DNA of 27,236 nt from a virus: positions 1-27,236 of IMG/VR virus record IMGVR_UViG_3300024518_002761, one strand, 5' to 3'. The translations under genes were made by a program, and so were the position numbers. Position 1 is the first letter of the stretch. Every line of letters starts with the position of its first letter. Below are positions 16,041 to 23,560 of the stretch, piece after piece. The notes under the pieces are model-generated. The model was given only the letters and a program-made list of their open reading frames with translations. It did not search any database and had not been told where the DNA came from.

Positions 16041-17443
16041 TGGGCCGCGATCCAGTTGATCGTTGCGGTCACGCCGCGCGTCTGTACCACCGAGAAGCTC
16101 GACACGCTCTTGTTCCTCCAGATGTGCAGGAGTGCTAGACCATCGACGTTTACCTTCTGAGAATCGGAGAGAGTCACCGTGCATGAGACCGACGACTCGA
16201 CGATCACCATGCGCGCACTCGTGATATTAGCGAACTGCACGACTTCTGTGGCCGCGCTCGGGAGCTGGAAGGATCCGGAGAACCACCGCTTGATCTTCCG
16301 GCGCGAGCGCATCTCGTCGCGGAACACCTGCTTGGCACCCGCGAATCCGAGGATCGCGCCACTCACGCCCATCTCTTCGAGGATGTTCACCGGGGACCGC
16401 TGGGGCGTGCCTTCGAGGGGCTTCTGGCCATCGGGGGGGTGGGGCGGCCCGGAGTCCTCCCGGCCCTCGGGCGCCTCCCCGCCAGTACCTCCGATCGGGG
16501 TGTTGAACGGTTCGAGCGCACCCAGGAGCCCCAGTGTCGACGAGGCGACGGACACTCCGGTGTTGTAGTCGGGGGCGAGATCCAGGCCACCCGCGCACGT
16601 GTCGTCGAGGAAGAGCGGGTCGGTCGTGGCGTCGCCCGTCCCGGCCACGTAGTCTTCGTCCACGCCGTCGATCACGCGCCAGTTGTACGAGCCCGTCACC
16701 GTGCCCGAGGCGGCCTCCTCGGCCATGTTCACGGCCCCCGCCCCGTCGTTGGCGCCCTCGATGAGGCAGTCCGTGGCCGTGATGACAGAGGTGCCAGACG
16801 CGAAGAAGACCTTGAGCGTGTGGGCCGAGGTGTACTCGATGTAGACCGTGCACCGCGAGAACGTCATCGACACGGTGGATCCCGCGCGAAGGAGATCGTC
16901 CGCTGACGTCTGGTCCCCGGAGCACTTCTGGAACTGGCACCGGGTGAACGTCCACGTGTTCGCTGTCCCGACCGTGGAAACGATGGTCGACTCGGACTGG
17001 TGGCGGAAGAGGCAGTCGGTGCAGGTCACGGTGTGTCCCACGTCGTCCGTGGTGGCGTTCACGATGCCGTTCACGCCGTATTCCACGACCGTGTGGAGCA
17101 TCGTGACGGTCACCGGGTTCGCCGCGTCTCCCTGGCGAATGTCGATGTGCTGCCAGTCTCCAGAGCCCGGAGACGCCTGGCTGGAGGTGAGCACGACCTT
17201 GCTCGATTGCCCACCGGTGCACGCCAGGGTGCCGCCCGCGCCGCCGAACCCGACCCGGATCATGCTCCCGGTGTCCTGGAACTTCACGGTCACGCCCGCC
17301 TCGATCGTGAGCGAGAAGCCACCGTTCGCCTGCACGATCGTCGTGCCGTTGATCGTGATGACCCCGCCCACGCCCACGCCCACCGAGGCGTCGGTGGTGT
17401 CCTTGGCGTCCGTCGTCGCTGTCGTCCAGGTCTGGGAGGCCAT
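16037..17443 (-). CDS. Beta-helix protein fused to the triplicated domain, copy B (468 aa)
   Basis: The start is the ATG at 17443 (MASQTWTTATTDAKDTTDAS), overlapping the previous stop by one base; the open frame upstream is an out-of-frame reading of copy A. Residues 20-310 show the recurring short strands and turns of a right-handed parallel beta-helix (repeated TCTDCLF, TRCQFQKC, SRCTVYIE, ATDCLIEG steps), with a Cys in many steps. Residues 320-385 are a Pro/Gly-rich linker (PPHPPDGQKPLEGTPQ) followed by a short helical stretch. Residues 386-468 are the same domain as copies A and C. So the shared module probably anchors the protein to the particle while the helix projects. Beta-helices in phages are often tailspikes, but this one sits between portal and scaffold, far from the spike genes, so a head-attached spike or fibre is the inference. 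The stop overlaps the next ATG (ATGA). Confidence 0.75.
   Translation of the reverse strand: MASQTWTTATTDAKDTTDASVGVGVGGVITINGTTIVQANGGFSLTIEAGVTVKFQDTGSMIRVGFGGAGGTLACTGGQSSKVVLTSSQASPGSGDWQHIDIRQGDAANPVTVTMLHTVVEYGVNGIVNATTDDVGHTVTCTDCLFRHQSESTIVSTVGTANTWTFTRCQFQKCSGDQTSADDLLRAGSTVSMTFSRCTVYIEYTSAHTLKVFFASGTSVITATDCLIEGANDGAGAVNMAEEAASGTVTGSYNWRVIDGVDEDYVAGTGDATTDPLFLDDTCAGGLDLAPDYNTGVSVASSTLGLLGALEPFNTPIGGTGGEAPEGREDSGPPHPPDGQKPLEGTPQRSPVNILEEMGVSGAILGFAGAKQVFRDEMRSRRKIKRWFSGSFQLPSAATEVVQFANITSARMVIVESSVSCTVTLSDSQKVNVDGLALLHIWRNKSVSSFSVVQTRGVTATINWIAAQ
16040..16288 (-). repeat. Repeat domain copy B (83 codons)
   Basis: C-terminal 83 residues of the beta-helix protein. They carry SCTVTLSDSQKVNVDGLALL, WRNK and VQTRGVTATINW, closely matching copies A and C at protein level and clearly at DNA level in the central stretch. 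Confidence 0.85.
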
Positions 17444-17799
17444 TACGACACCGCGATCCAGTTGACGGTCACCGCCGCGCCGCGCGTCTGCACGATCGAG
17501 AAGGCCACCACGTCCTTGTTCGTCCACACCCTGAGCATCGCCAGGCCGTCGACGTTCACCTTCTGCGAGTCGGCCATGGTGACCGTGCAGGAGGCCGAGG
17601 TCTCGATGATGACCATCTTCGCGTCGGTGATCGTGTTGAAGTCCACCGTCGAGGACGACCCCGAGGGCAGCGAGAGCGAGCCGGAGTGCCACTCGGTCAT
17701 CGTCGAGAGGTTCTGCGACATCACCTTGGTGAGCACGCGGAGCCCCGAGTCCTCACCGGACACATAGCCTTTGACCCGCGCACGGGTGATCGGTGGCAT
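17443..17799 (-). CDS. Small beta-rich protein with the triplicated domain, copy A (118 aa)
   Basis: A 118-residue protein starting ATG at 17799 (MPPITRARVKGYVSGED) just after the portal stop, with GGAGGG/TAGG upstream. Residues 36-118 are the domain shared with the two following genes: a hydrophobic lead strand (EWHSGSLSLPSGSS), then SCTVTMADSQKVNVDGLA, then a W-x-N-K turn and the strand pair SIVQTRGAAVTVNWIAVS. All of it is beta-prone. The order after the portal and before the scaffold, and the lack of catalytic residues, point to a head surface or portal-proximal structural protein. It is a full-length paralogue of the 117-residue protein at 15687-16040. It ends in a TAATG overlap with the next gene. 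Confidence 0.66.
   Translation of the reverse strand: MPPITRARVKGYVSGEDSGLRVLTKVMSQNLSTMTEWHSGSLSLPSGSSSTVDFNTITDAKMVIIETSASCTVTMADSQKVNVDGLAMLRVWTNKDVVAFSIVQTRGAAVTVNWIAVS
17446..17694 (-). repeat. Repeat domain copy A (83 codons)
   Basis: First copy of a duplicated coding segment. Shared marks are SCTVTMADSQKVNVDGLA, a W followed by NK, and VQTRG close to the end. DNA identity is visible around CTTCTGCGAGTCGG on the plus strand (CTTCTGAGAATCGG in the other copies). Confidence 0.8.
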
Positions 17800-17801
17800 T
17801 C

Positions 17802-20159
17802 CTACCCTCCGGTGAACGTGCTACCGAGGCCCTCGGCCGCCACCTCGGAGAGTCCTGCCTGACCGCCGAGATCAGGATTAAAAAGTCCCTCTTCTCCTCT
17901 AAAATTCCCTTGATTGCCTTGTCGCGCGTTTCGACGTTGCCCGGATTGCTGGGCCTGCTGGTTCTCCACGACGCGCTGCATCTCCAGGTGAGCCTGCTTG
18001 TGCGGAGCCCACACCCCGGTGACCCATTCGGTAGGCACGGAGCCGAAGTCCTCGGACTGCTCGAAGGCGTCCATCTCCAGGACGTGCTGCTCGTGGTTGT
18101 CCGGGAGGATGGGCCGGATCGGGATGCCCTGGATCATCGCCTTGGTCTCCTCGTCCTGCGTCATCGGCGCGCGGTCGAAGCCCTGCGGGTCGGGAATGAT
18201 CGACTCGGGGTTCGGCATGTCGAGCATCTCGGCGAAGCGGCGCGCGAGGATCCGCGCTCCCGGGGAGATCGCCTCGGGCGGCTGCTGCGCGATCGGCATG
18301 AGCGCCTCCAGCGCGGTCGCCGCGTACTGGCGCTTGATCTCCTTGTTGTTCGACACCGAGTCGAGTTCCCAGAAGAAGTCGTACTTCATGTTCAGGTCGT
18401 CCTTGCGGATCGAGCGCATGCCGTTCTTGCCGGTGATGCGGAACTCCTCGGACTCGGGCGCGTTCATTCGCAGGAGATTGAGCGTCTTCTCCGAGAGTTC
18501 GTGGAGCGCGGGTGACAGTCGCAGGAGCAAGTAGTCCAGCTTGATCGCGTCCTGCTGGAGGATGGCGAGTGTTCCCCGAGCCGTTCGCGGAGCATTGGGA
18601 CGGTCCGGTCCTCGTCCCATAGTCTGCGTAGAAATCGAGAGATCCTCCGATAGAGCCAGGAGGAACTGCTCCACGTGAATCGCATCGCGCGTGTTCGCGA
18701 CCGGGACGTACTCGCGCACGTCCGCTTGCGGGTTGTCGACCGGCAGCCACATGCCCGGAGACCACGACATGGGGCCTGGGTCGAATCCTGATCCCGGACG
18801 ATAGAAACCTCCCGGTGAGACCGACATCGTGGCCGCGTCGTTACGCGAATTGAAAGTGGAGTTGAGTTCGACGAGGAGCGGGAAGAGCGCCTCGCCGATG
18901 CCGATGTGGAGAAGTCTGTTTCCAATCGGGATGAGCCCCGAGTGAACCATCGGGCGCTCGTGCATGTGGTAGTCGACGAACTGGTGCTCGATGCGCAGCA
19001 CCTTGCGAGTACGACCCTCGTACCATATCACCACGTCCTCGTCTTCGCCGTCGTGGTCGAGGTCGATCCTGCGGAACTCCTCGATCACCTCGAACGGGTA
19101 GCGGCGCGTCGTGATGTTGCCCTCGGTCGCATCCTGCTGTCGCTTGAGTCGCTCGCCCACGACTTGGTTCAATGGCGTGAGTCCGAGGTTCTCCAGCTCC
19201 GCGTCGCCAGTCACCTCGTCGACGTCGGCGATCAGCTCCATCTCATCCATGTCGGCCTGCGTGATCTGGTTCCACTTGCCGGTGCGGAAGCCGCGCACCA
19301 TGTCGTCCCACGACTTCTCGTAGCGCACCGACACGCGCTTGGCTTCCTGGATGGACCGCCCGTCAACCGTGAATACGCAGTCAGGAATCTCGATGTTGTC
19401 GAACTGGGGCTGGTTGATGACCGTCTCGCGCGACTCCATCAAGAAGATGTTCTCTCGCGATTCCTCGTGCGAGTAGCCCTCGATCTGGATTTCCTTCTCG
19501 CGCCTGTCGACCTCATCCCACACCGTGATCGACCACTTCGTCCCCTTCGAGCCCTTGCCGATGCGCTTGAGATCCTTCACGACCTCCATCATTCCGAAGA
19601 AGTCGATGATCTGTCCGTCGAGGGGGACCTTGCGACGCTCAGGCGGTGCCTCGGGGTCCTCGCCCGGGATGTCCTGGAACATCGGCTCGCGCTCGATACG
19701 GCGCTGCATGCGCTCAACGCGGCGCCACCAGAGCTTTCCGATGCCGTTGCCGTAGAGGATGAAGTTCCGCACGTACCGTTCGAGCTGGTCGAGGATGCGC
19801 ATGCGGTTGCGCCAGTAGTATTGGATGTAGTCGGTCGTGTCCTCGGCCTTCTTCTCCGCGAGAGGATGCGAGGAGACCGGCTGGGCGCTCATGTTCGAGA
19901 ACGCGCCATTGGGCGCGATTGACTGCATCACGTGAATCGTCATGCGGTCGGTCGCGCGGGTGATGAGCGGCACCGAGGTGTTCGAACAGCCCTTCCACGG
20001 GAACACCTTCTCTTTCACCCGGTTTCGATAGGCGTTGTAGATCTTCACGAGACGCTCGTCGAATGCACCGCGAGCCCCGCGATCGAGGAAGTTGTCGTCT
20101 TCGAAGAGACGGAACAGCTCCTCGTTCCTTTTCTTGTCGATCGGGAATGTCGAAGGCAT
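17802..20159 (-). CDS. Portal protein (785 aa)
   Basis: The portal is the dodecameric ring at the special capsid vertex through which DNA enters and leaves. The protein is 785 residues, in the range of large P22-type portals. A TTG one codon earlier is possible, but the ATG at 20159, overlapping the terminase stop by one base with GGTGGA upstream, is preferred. The N-terminal third (FPWKGCSNTSVPLITRATD near residues 55-73, then RNFILYGNGIGKLWWRR) matches the clip/wing part of podovirus portals. The middle has the long conserved stem-like region around HIGIGEALFPLLVELNSTFN and the following helices. The last 55 residues are Gln/Asn/Gly-rich and probably disordered. Gene order (terminase, portal, later scaffold and capsid) supports the call strongly. 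The stop (TAG) is followed by a GGAGGG site for the next gene. Confidence 0.93.
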   Translation of the reverse strand: MPSTFPIDKKRNEELFRLFEDDNFLDRGARGAFDERLVKIYNAYRNRVKEKVFPWKGCSNTSVPLITRATDRMTIHVMQSIAPNGAFSNMSAQPVSSHPLAEKKAEDTTDYIQYYWRNRMRILDQLERYVRNFILYGNGIGKLWWRRVERMQRRIEREPMFQDIPGEDPEAPPERRKVPLDGQIIDFFGMMEVVKDLKRIGKGSKGTKWSITVWDEVDRREKEIQIEGYSHEESRENIFLMESRETVINQPQFDNIEIPDCVFTVDGRSIQEAKRVSVRYEKSWDDMVRGFRTGKWNQITQADMDEMELIADVDEVTGDAELENLGLTPLNQVVGERLKRQQDATEGNITTRRYPFEVIEEFRRIDLDHDGEDEDVVIWYEGRTRKVLRIEHQFVDYHMHERPMVHSGLIPIGNRLLHIGIGEALFPLLVELNSTFNSRNDAATMSVSPGGFYRPGSGFDPGPMSWSPGMWLPVDNPQADVREYVPVANTRDAIHVEQFLLALSEDLSISTQTMGRGPDRPNAPRTARGTLAILQQDAIKLDYLLLRLSPALHELSEKTLNLLRMNAPESEEFRITGKNGMRSIRKDDLNMKYDFFWELDSVSNNKEIKRQYAATALEALMPIAQQPPEAISPGARILARRFAEMLDMPNPESIIPDPQGFDRAPMTQDEETKAMIQGIPIRPILPDNHEQHVLEMDAFEQSEDFGSVPTEWVTGVWAPHKQAHLEMQRVVENQQAQQSGQRRNARQGNQGNFRGEEGLFNPDLGGQAGLSEVAAEGLGSTFTGG

Positions 20160-21718
20160 CAATATCCACCCGTCGCTTCAGTGGCCTGCGGTTGTGCCCT
20201 GTTGTTGTAGGGCTCGGCGAAATGAACGGTCCGCGCGTTCCTGGTGTCGTTTTCATCCATGGAAGGACGATACGTGCGGTAGCCAGTCTTGAGTGCGCGG
20301 TAGTTCGGCTTCTGGGACACGAGATAGAGAACGCCGTCGATCAGGTCGTCGTCTTTCTTGTCTCGACCCTCGGGGTATTCCTTGACCTGATTGCCCCGGC
20401 TCCTCGCGCTGCCACGCAGCTCCGGGTGCACGTAACGCTTGATCTCCCAGATCAGGCGCTCGCAGCTCTTGAACATCACGATTCCAGGCTGCTTCCACTC
20501 CTCGTCGAGCTTGAACATCTCGGCGGTGGCCATGAGCCTCGCGCGCTTGTCGGCCTTCGGTGCTGCCGTGCACGCGATCCCCGCCTTGCGGAAGAGATCC
20601 ATCATCGACTCGCCGCTCACGTCGCGCACGTTGAACGAGGAGTCCATGAGCGACATGGCGACCTTGTGGTTGCGCGCCTTCTCGATCGCGCCCATGCGCT
20701 CGGCGAGTTGCTTGAGGTTCTGGATGGAGGCGTCGAAGAGAACGTCGGTTATGATGAGTCGGTTGGTAGGTGAGACCTTCGCCCAGACGACGGCGTGGGG
20801 CTTTCCGAGGTGGGGGTCGATGGCTCGGATGCTTGGCCACTCCCGGGGAATATCCCACTCTTCGGTGACCCATGGCTCTTTGACGGCGAAGTGCTTGAAG
20901 ATCCGGCCCTGAAGGTGCTGGGGTTTGCCGTGAAGTCGCACCTCCTTCTGGACGTCATCAAGCGTTTTCTCAAACCGCTGAATCGCTGCTTCGTCCAGAG
21001 CGCCAGTGACCGTACCATCAGCATTCTCCGTTCTGAGATTGTCCCGGATGTCACCCGTAATCGCGAAGTAGTCGGGGTCGCCCGCTTCCGCCCGTTCCCA
21101 AATCTCATCCCAGATCCAGCCCTCCGAGAGAAGTGTCAGTGTCATCCAGATCTTGCCGCCATCGACAATCACGCCACGGGTGATCGGCGCCCAGAACGAG
21201 TACGGTGGCGGTTCGTCGAAGTCATAGAAGTGCTTGTCCGCGCCCTCCATGCGATCCGGGTCCATCTCGTAGGTGCCATAGCGGATCTCGGATCCATTCG
21301 TGAACTCCCAGCCGACGGTTCGCCCGTGGCGCCGGATCTCTTTCGCCACGCCACGCGGGAGCCACTTCTCGAAGTGAGGCGTCACCACCTCGTCGGCCTT
21401 ATCCCAGGTCTCGCAGAAGCACATGCCCTTGACGGGCGGCTCGTAGGGCGTCTTGAAGAGCGGGTGATTCTTGGGGAGAAACGGCCGGTAGCCGAGGCAG
21501 TAGGAGATGTCCTCGATCTTGCCCCACGTGGTCTTCCCGACCTTGTTGCCACCGAAGAGCGTTCGGTACGTCGCGTTCGATCCGGTCATCCGGAGCTGCG
21601 GGACGTTCGGCCGGAAGAAGAGAAGCGGGTTCTCTTTCTTGTACTCTTCGAGCGCGTCGAGGTCCGCCTGGAGAGCGAGCAGTTCCTCGGCCGAGGGGAT
21701 CAGTTCGTCGGGACTCAT
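20159..21718 (-). CDS. terL: Terminase large subunit (519 aa)
   Basis: This is the motor ATPase and nuclease that pumps phage DNA into the prohead and cuts the concatemer. The start is the ATG at 21718 (MSPDELIPSAEE), in an ATGA overlap; the longer open frame upstream reads through the preceding gene out of frame. Residues 56-63 (GGNKVGKT) are the Walker A loop. Residues 164-170 (FYDFDEP) form Walker B with the catalytic Asp-Glu. The C-terminal half is an RNase H-like nuclease: acidic residues at D301 (AIDPHLGK), D359 (SLMDSSFN) and 457-459 (DDD of KKDDDLIDG) fit its metal site. Length is normal for the family and nothing is broken. It works with the portal encoded next, whose ATG shares one base with its TGA. 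Packaging mode (headful or cos) cannot be read from this. Confidence 0.95.
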   Translation of the reverse strand: MSPDELIPSAEELLALQADLDALEEYKKENPLLFFRPNVPQLRMTGSNATYRTLFGGNKVGKTTWGKIEDISYCLGYRPFLPKNHPLFKTPYEPPVKGMCFCETWDKADEVVTPHFEKWLPRGVAKEIRRHGRTVGWEFTNGSEIRYGTYEMDPDRMEGADKHFYDFDEPPPYSFWAPITRGVIVDGGKIWMTLTLLSEGWIWDEIWERAEAGDPDYFAITGDIRDNLRTENADGTVTGALDEAAIQRFEKTLDDVQKEVRLHGKPQHLQGRIFKHFAVKEPWVTEEWDIPREWPSIRAIDPHLGKPHAVVWAKVSPTNRLIITDVLFDASIQNLKQLAERMGAIEKARNHKVAMSLMDSSFNVRDVSGESMMDLFRKAGIACTAAPKADKRARLMATAEMFKLDEEWKQPGIVMFKSCERLIWEIKRYVHPELRGSARSRGNQVKEYPEGRDKKDDDLIDGVLYLVSQKPNYRALKTGYRTYRPSMDENDTRNARTVHFAEPYNNRAQPQATEATGGY

Positions 21719-22143
21719 GGCATCAACTGCCCGTGGAGGATGACCGTGCACCGCTCGGTGTTCGTCGTGGCATCGTCGATGTAGAGCATGAGGTCGCCGG
21801 TGGGGTTCGTTCCCGCCATGAGGAGCCCCCCGAACAGATAGTCGGAGAAGTCCAGGTCCGCCGCGTTGTTCGAGGGGATCACGATCACGCGAACGTCGGT
21901 GCCCGCGTCCCACCGCAAGGTCCAGATTGCTGTGGAGTCAACGCCGTTTTGCCCAGTAATGATAGCTCGCAGGATCTTCCATTGCGTGAAGGTCCGACCG
22001 TCGATCACGGGGTCGAGGTCCACGTCGTAGTCGAGCAGCTTGTCGCTGGTGTCGCCGGTGACGCCATCGGTCTCGGCCGTGGCCTGGAGCCAGAAGTGGT
22101 ACTTGTTCTGCACGATCTGGCTGACCGTCGTGATCGTTGCCAT
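21715..22143 (-). CDS. Small beta-rich protein, family copy 4 (142 aa)
   Basis: A 142-residue protein starting ATG, beginning MATITTVSQIVQNKYHFWLQ. It is the clearest counterpart of copy 1: both start MATI, both have W-T-L-[RK]-[WF]-D-A (here WTLRWDAGTDVRVIVIP), then LDFSDYLFGG, then GDLMLYIDD, a late Cys and the ending HGQLMP (copy 1: CGELIP). The fold is probably a compact beta-sandwich. It is translationally coupled to the terminase by an ATGA overlap, which makes it the gene occupying the place where a small terminase is often found. Its sequence has no DNA-binding look, so I do not call it a small terminase. Confidence 0.65.
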   Translation of the reverse strand: MATITTVSQIVQNKYHFWLQATAETDGVTGDTSDKLLDYDVDLDPVIDGRTFTQWKILRAIITGQNGVDSTAIWTLRWDAGTDVRVIVIPSNNAADLDFSDYLFGGLLMAGTNPTGDLMLYIDDATTNTERCTVILHGQLMP

Positions 22144-22145
22144 GT

Positions 22146-22153
22146 CCCCCCCC
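22146..22153 (-). promoter_or_regulatory. G8 tract acting as ribosome-binding site
   Basis: On the minus strand eight consecutive G lie between the TAG stop of the upstream gene and the ATG at 22143, giving TAGGGGGGGGACATG. The tract is the only Shine-Dalgarno-like sequence there. It is unusual compared with the GGAGG-type sites elsewhere in the window. Confidence 0.45.
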
Positions 22154-22677
22154 TACGTCGGGAACGTCGTTCTCCCATCCTGTACGACAAGATCCATGTC
22201 GATGAACACGGAGCAGATGTCGCCGGTCGTGATTGCGTCCTGGGGGGGCTCATACTGTAAGTGGACTTTCTCATTCGTGGAGTCCGGGGTTCCGATGACC
22301 ATGACCCCGCCGTCCGGATGTTCGGTGAGATCAACCGCCGCGCCGCCATTGAGCGGGATGCTCAGGACGGCCACCCCCGACAAGAAGCCTGGCCCGGAAA
22401 AGCCTCCGAGGCTGATCGACCAGCTCCCGAAATTGTCTTTGACCGAGGTGTCTCCGGGCGAGGCGGTCAGTGCCGCGCGCAGCACCTTGATCCTCGTGTA
22501 GACCTTCTTCGGGCCATACGGGGTCTGGTCGACCGTGAGCCCGGAACTGGGTGTCGGATCCAGCGGGTCGATGAGAATCTTGCGAACGACCTGCGTGCCC
22601 GTGTGTTGCCACGTGCCCTCGTAGAACAGGCGGCTCCCGACCTGATACAGGCGCTCGGTACGCTTCGTCAAGCTCAC
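22153..22677 (-). CDS. Small beta-rich protein, family copy 3 (174 aa)
   Basis: The start is the GTG at 22677, inside a GTGA junction; the longer in-frame extension upstream is an out-of-frame reading of copy 2. The 174-residue protein begins MSLTKRTERLYQVGSRLFYE. It is the longest and most divergent member. Recognisable are a VYTRIKVLRAAL lead, WSISLGGFSGPG, LNGGAAVDLTEHPDGG, then NEKVHLQYEPP and the C-terminal VFIDMDLVVQDG. The Gly/Pro-rich loop after the central strand is expanded. It ends at a TAG whose last G opens the G-rich tract used as ribosome-binding site by the next gene. Function is unknown beyond a probable structural role. Confidence 0.62.
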   Translation of the reverse strand: MSLTKRTERLYQVGSRLFYEGTWQHTGTQVVRKILIDPLDPTPSSGLTVDQTPYGPKKVYTRIKVLRAALTASPGDTSVKDNFGSWSISLGGFSGPGFLSGVAVLSIPLNGGAAVDLTEHPDGGVMVIGTPDSTNEKVHLQYEPPQDAITTGDICSVFIDMDLVVQDGRTTFPT

Positions 22678-23123
22678 GGCTTGTCCTCGACGAGTTCGAG
22701 GTCCATGGCGACCATGCAATGATCTCGAAGGCCACCGGAGTTGTAGTACTGGAGCATCAAGTCGCCCTCGCGCGTCTGGGTGCCGAACGTGATGCGCTTC
22801 AAGCCCGCCTCGGGGAAGTCGGTGAAGTCGAGCGAGATCGAGCCGTCGAGCGGCACCGAGGCGACCGGGATGGGCTTCCCGTCCACGAGCGGATCGAAGT
22901 AGACGACCCAACCGCCATCGGTGAGCTGCTCGGCCGTTGACGCCGCCGTCATCCGGATCCGCCTGACCCGGAGCTTCGTGAACGTGGGGAATTGGCTCGC
23001 GAAGAACGTCGTGGGGAAGATGATCCGCGTCGCGTCGGCCGCCGTGTTCGTGCGCCCGACGAACAACTGGTACACGTTCTTCCCGTGGTTGTTCCCCACC
23101 CCCGTGAGCTGCACGATCGACAT
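22674..23123 (-). CDS. Small beta-rich protein, family copy 2 (149 aa)
   Basis: The 149-residue product begins MSIVQLTGVGNNHGKNVYQL at an ATG sharing one base with the previous stop (TAATG). An in-frame ATG eight codons upstream is rejected because it lies in the preceding gene. The family pattern is visible: a helix-strand lead (KLRVRRIRMTAAST), WVVYFDPL in the middle, SISLDFTDFPEAG, then EGDLMLQYYNSGG and the end MVAMDLELVEDKP. It differs from copies 1 and 4 by a longer loop after the central strand (LVDGKPIPVASVP). No enzymatic residues stand out. It is joined to the next gene by a GTGA overlap. Likely a virion surface component. Confidence 0.62.
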   Translation of the reverse strand: MSIVQLTGVGNNHGKNVYQLFVGRTNTAADATRIIFPTTFFASQFPTFTKLRVRRIRMTAASTAEQLTDGGWVVYFDPLVDGKPIPVASVPLDGSISLDFTDFPEAGLKRITFGTQTREGDLMLQYYNSGGLRDHCMVAMDLELVEDKP

Positions 23124-23560
23124 TACGGTATCAGCTCTCCACACATGACGAGTCCCATCACGTCCAGCGCGACCCCGGTCCCGCCGTAGTCGATCGTGAT
23201 GTCTCCGGTGTAGTTCGTTCCCCGTGGGTCTGGAATTCCGCCCATCGGCAGTAGCGTGAAGTCGTAATACTGCGACGCTCGTGCTGGAAGCTCGGTAATT
23301 ACGACCGGGGTATCCGCATCAAACTTCAGTGTCCAGACGCCCGGGGCGCCGATGTTCGCCCCTGTGGCCCACATGTGCGTGAGCTTGAGCGCCGAATACG
23401 TGACGTTGTTGATGACCACACCCGGAGACGTCACGAAGTCCGAGAAGTTGACGACGATCGCGTCTGTCGCCGCGTTCCCGTCGTCGCTGTGGACCTTCCC
23501 GTGGAGCATCCACTTGCGACCGTAGAGATTCTTCGTCAGTGCGGTGAGGATCGTTGCCAC
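23123..23560 (-). CDS. Small beta-rich protein, family copy 1 (145 aa)
   Basis: A 145-residue protein starting GTG with a one-base TAGTG overlap to the glycosyltransferase. It begins MATILTALTKNLYGRKW and contains the pattern WTLKFDADTPVVI, then an acidic-aromatic strand (YYDFTLLPMGG), then GDITIDYGG, and it ends LVMCGELIP. The same order (W-x-hydrophobic-x-hydrophobic-D, D-F, GG, GD plus beta strand, Cys, L-P end) is found in the protein at 21715-22143 and, more loosely, in the two between them. This suggests a beta-sandwich fold expanded by tandem duplication. There is no catalytic motif. It probably decorates the virion; the duplication and operon position support this, but no family name can be given. 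Confidence 0.62.
   Translation of the reverse strand: MATILTALTKNLYGRKWMLHGKVHSDDGNAATDAIVVNFSDFVTSPGVVINNVTYSALKLTHMWATGANIGAPGVWTLKFDADTPVVITELPARASQYYDFTLLPMGGIPDPRGTNYTGDITIDYGGTGVALDVMGLVMCGELIP

Noticed and set aside
15690-17694. Diversity-generating retroelement (template and variable repeats) as an explanation of the triplicated domain
   Set aside because: No reverse transcriptase is present and the differences are spread over all bases rather than concentrated at adenines, so ordinary gene duplication fits better.
18906-19922. Plus-strand open frame of 338 codons opposite the portal gene
   Set aside because: Its composition is typical of antisense translation of a GC-rich gene (many Val, Leu, Asp, His, Arg) and the portal on the other strand is well supported.
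20160-20162. TTG start for the portal one codon upstream
   Set aside because: The ATG at 20159 follows a GGTGGA site and gives the common TGATG junction; the TTG adds only one residue.
20795-21784. Plus-strand open frame of 329 codons opposite the terminase
   Set aside because: The terminase with its Walker and nuclease motifs occupies the same bases; the plus-strand product has no recognisable feature.
21719-21913. Longer N-terminus for the terminase (65 extra residues)
   Set aside because: The added residues are Arg/His-rich out-of-frame reading of the small gene before it; the ATG at 21718 forms a normal ATGA junction.
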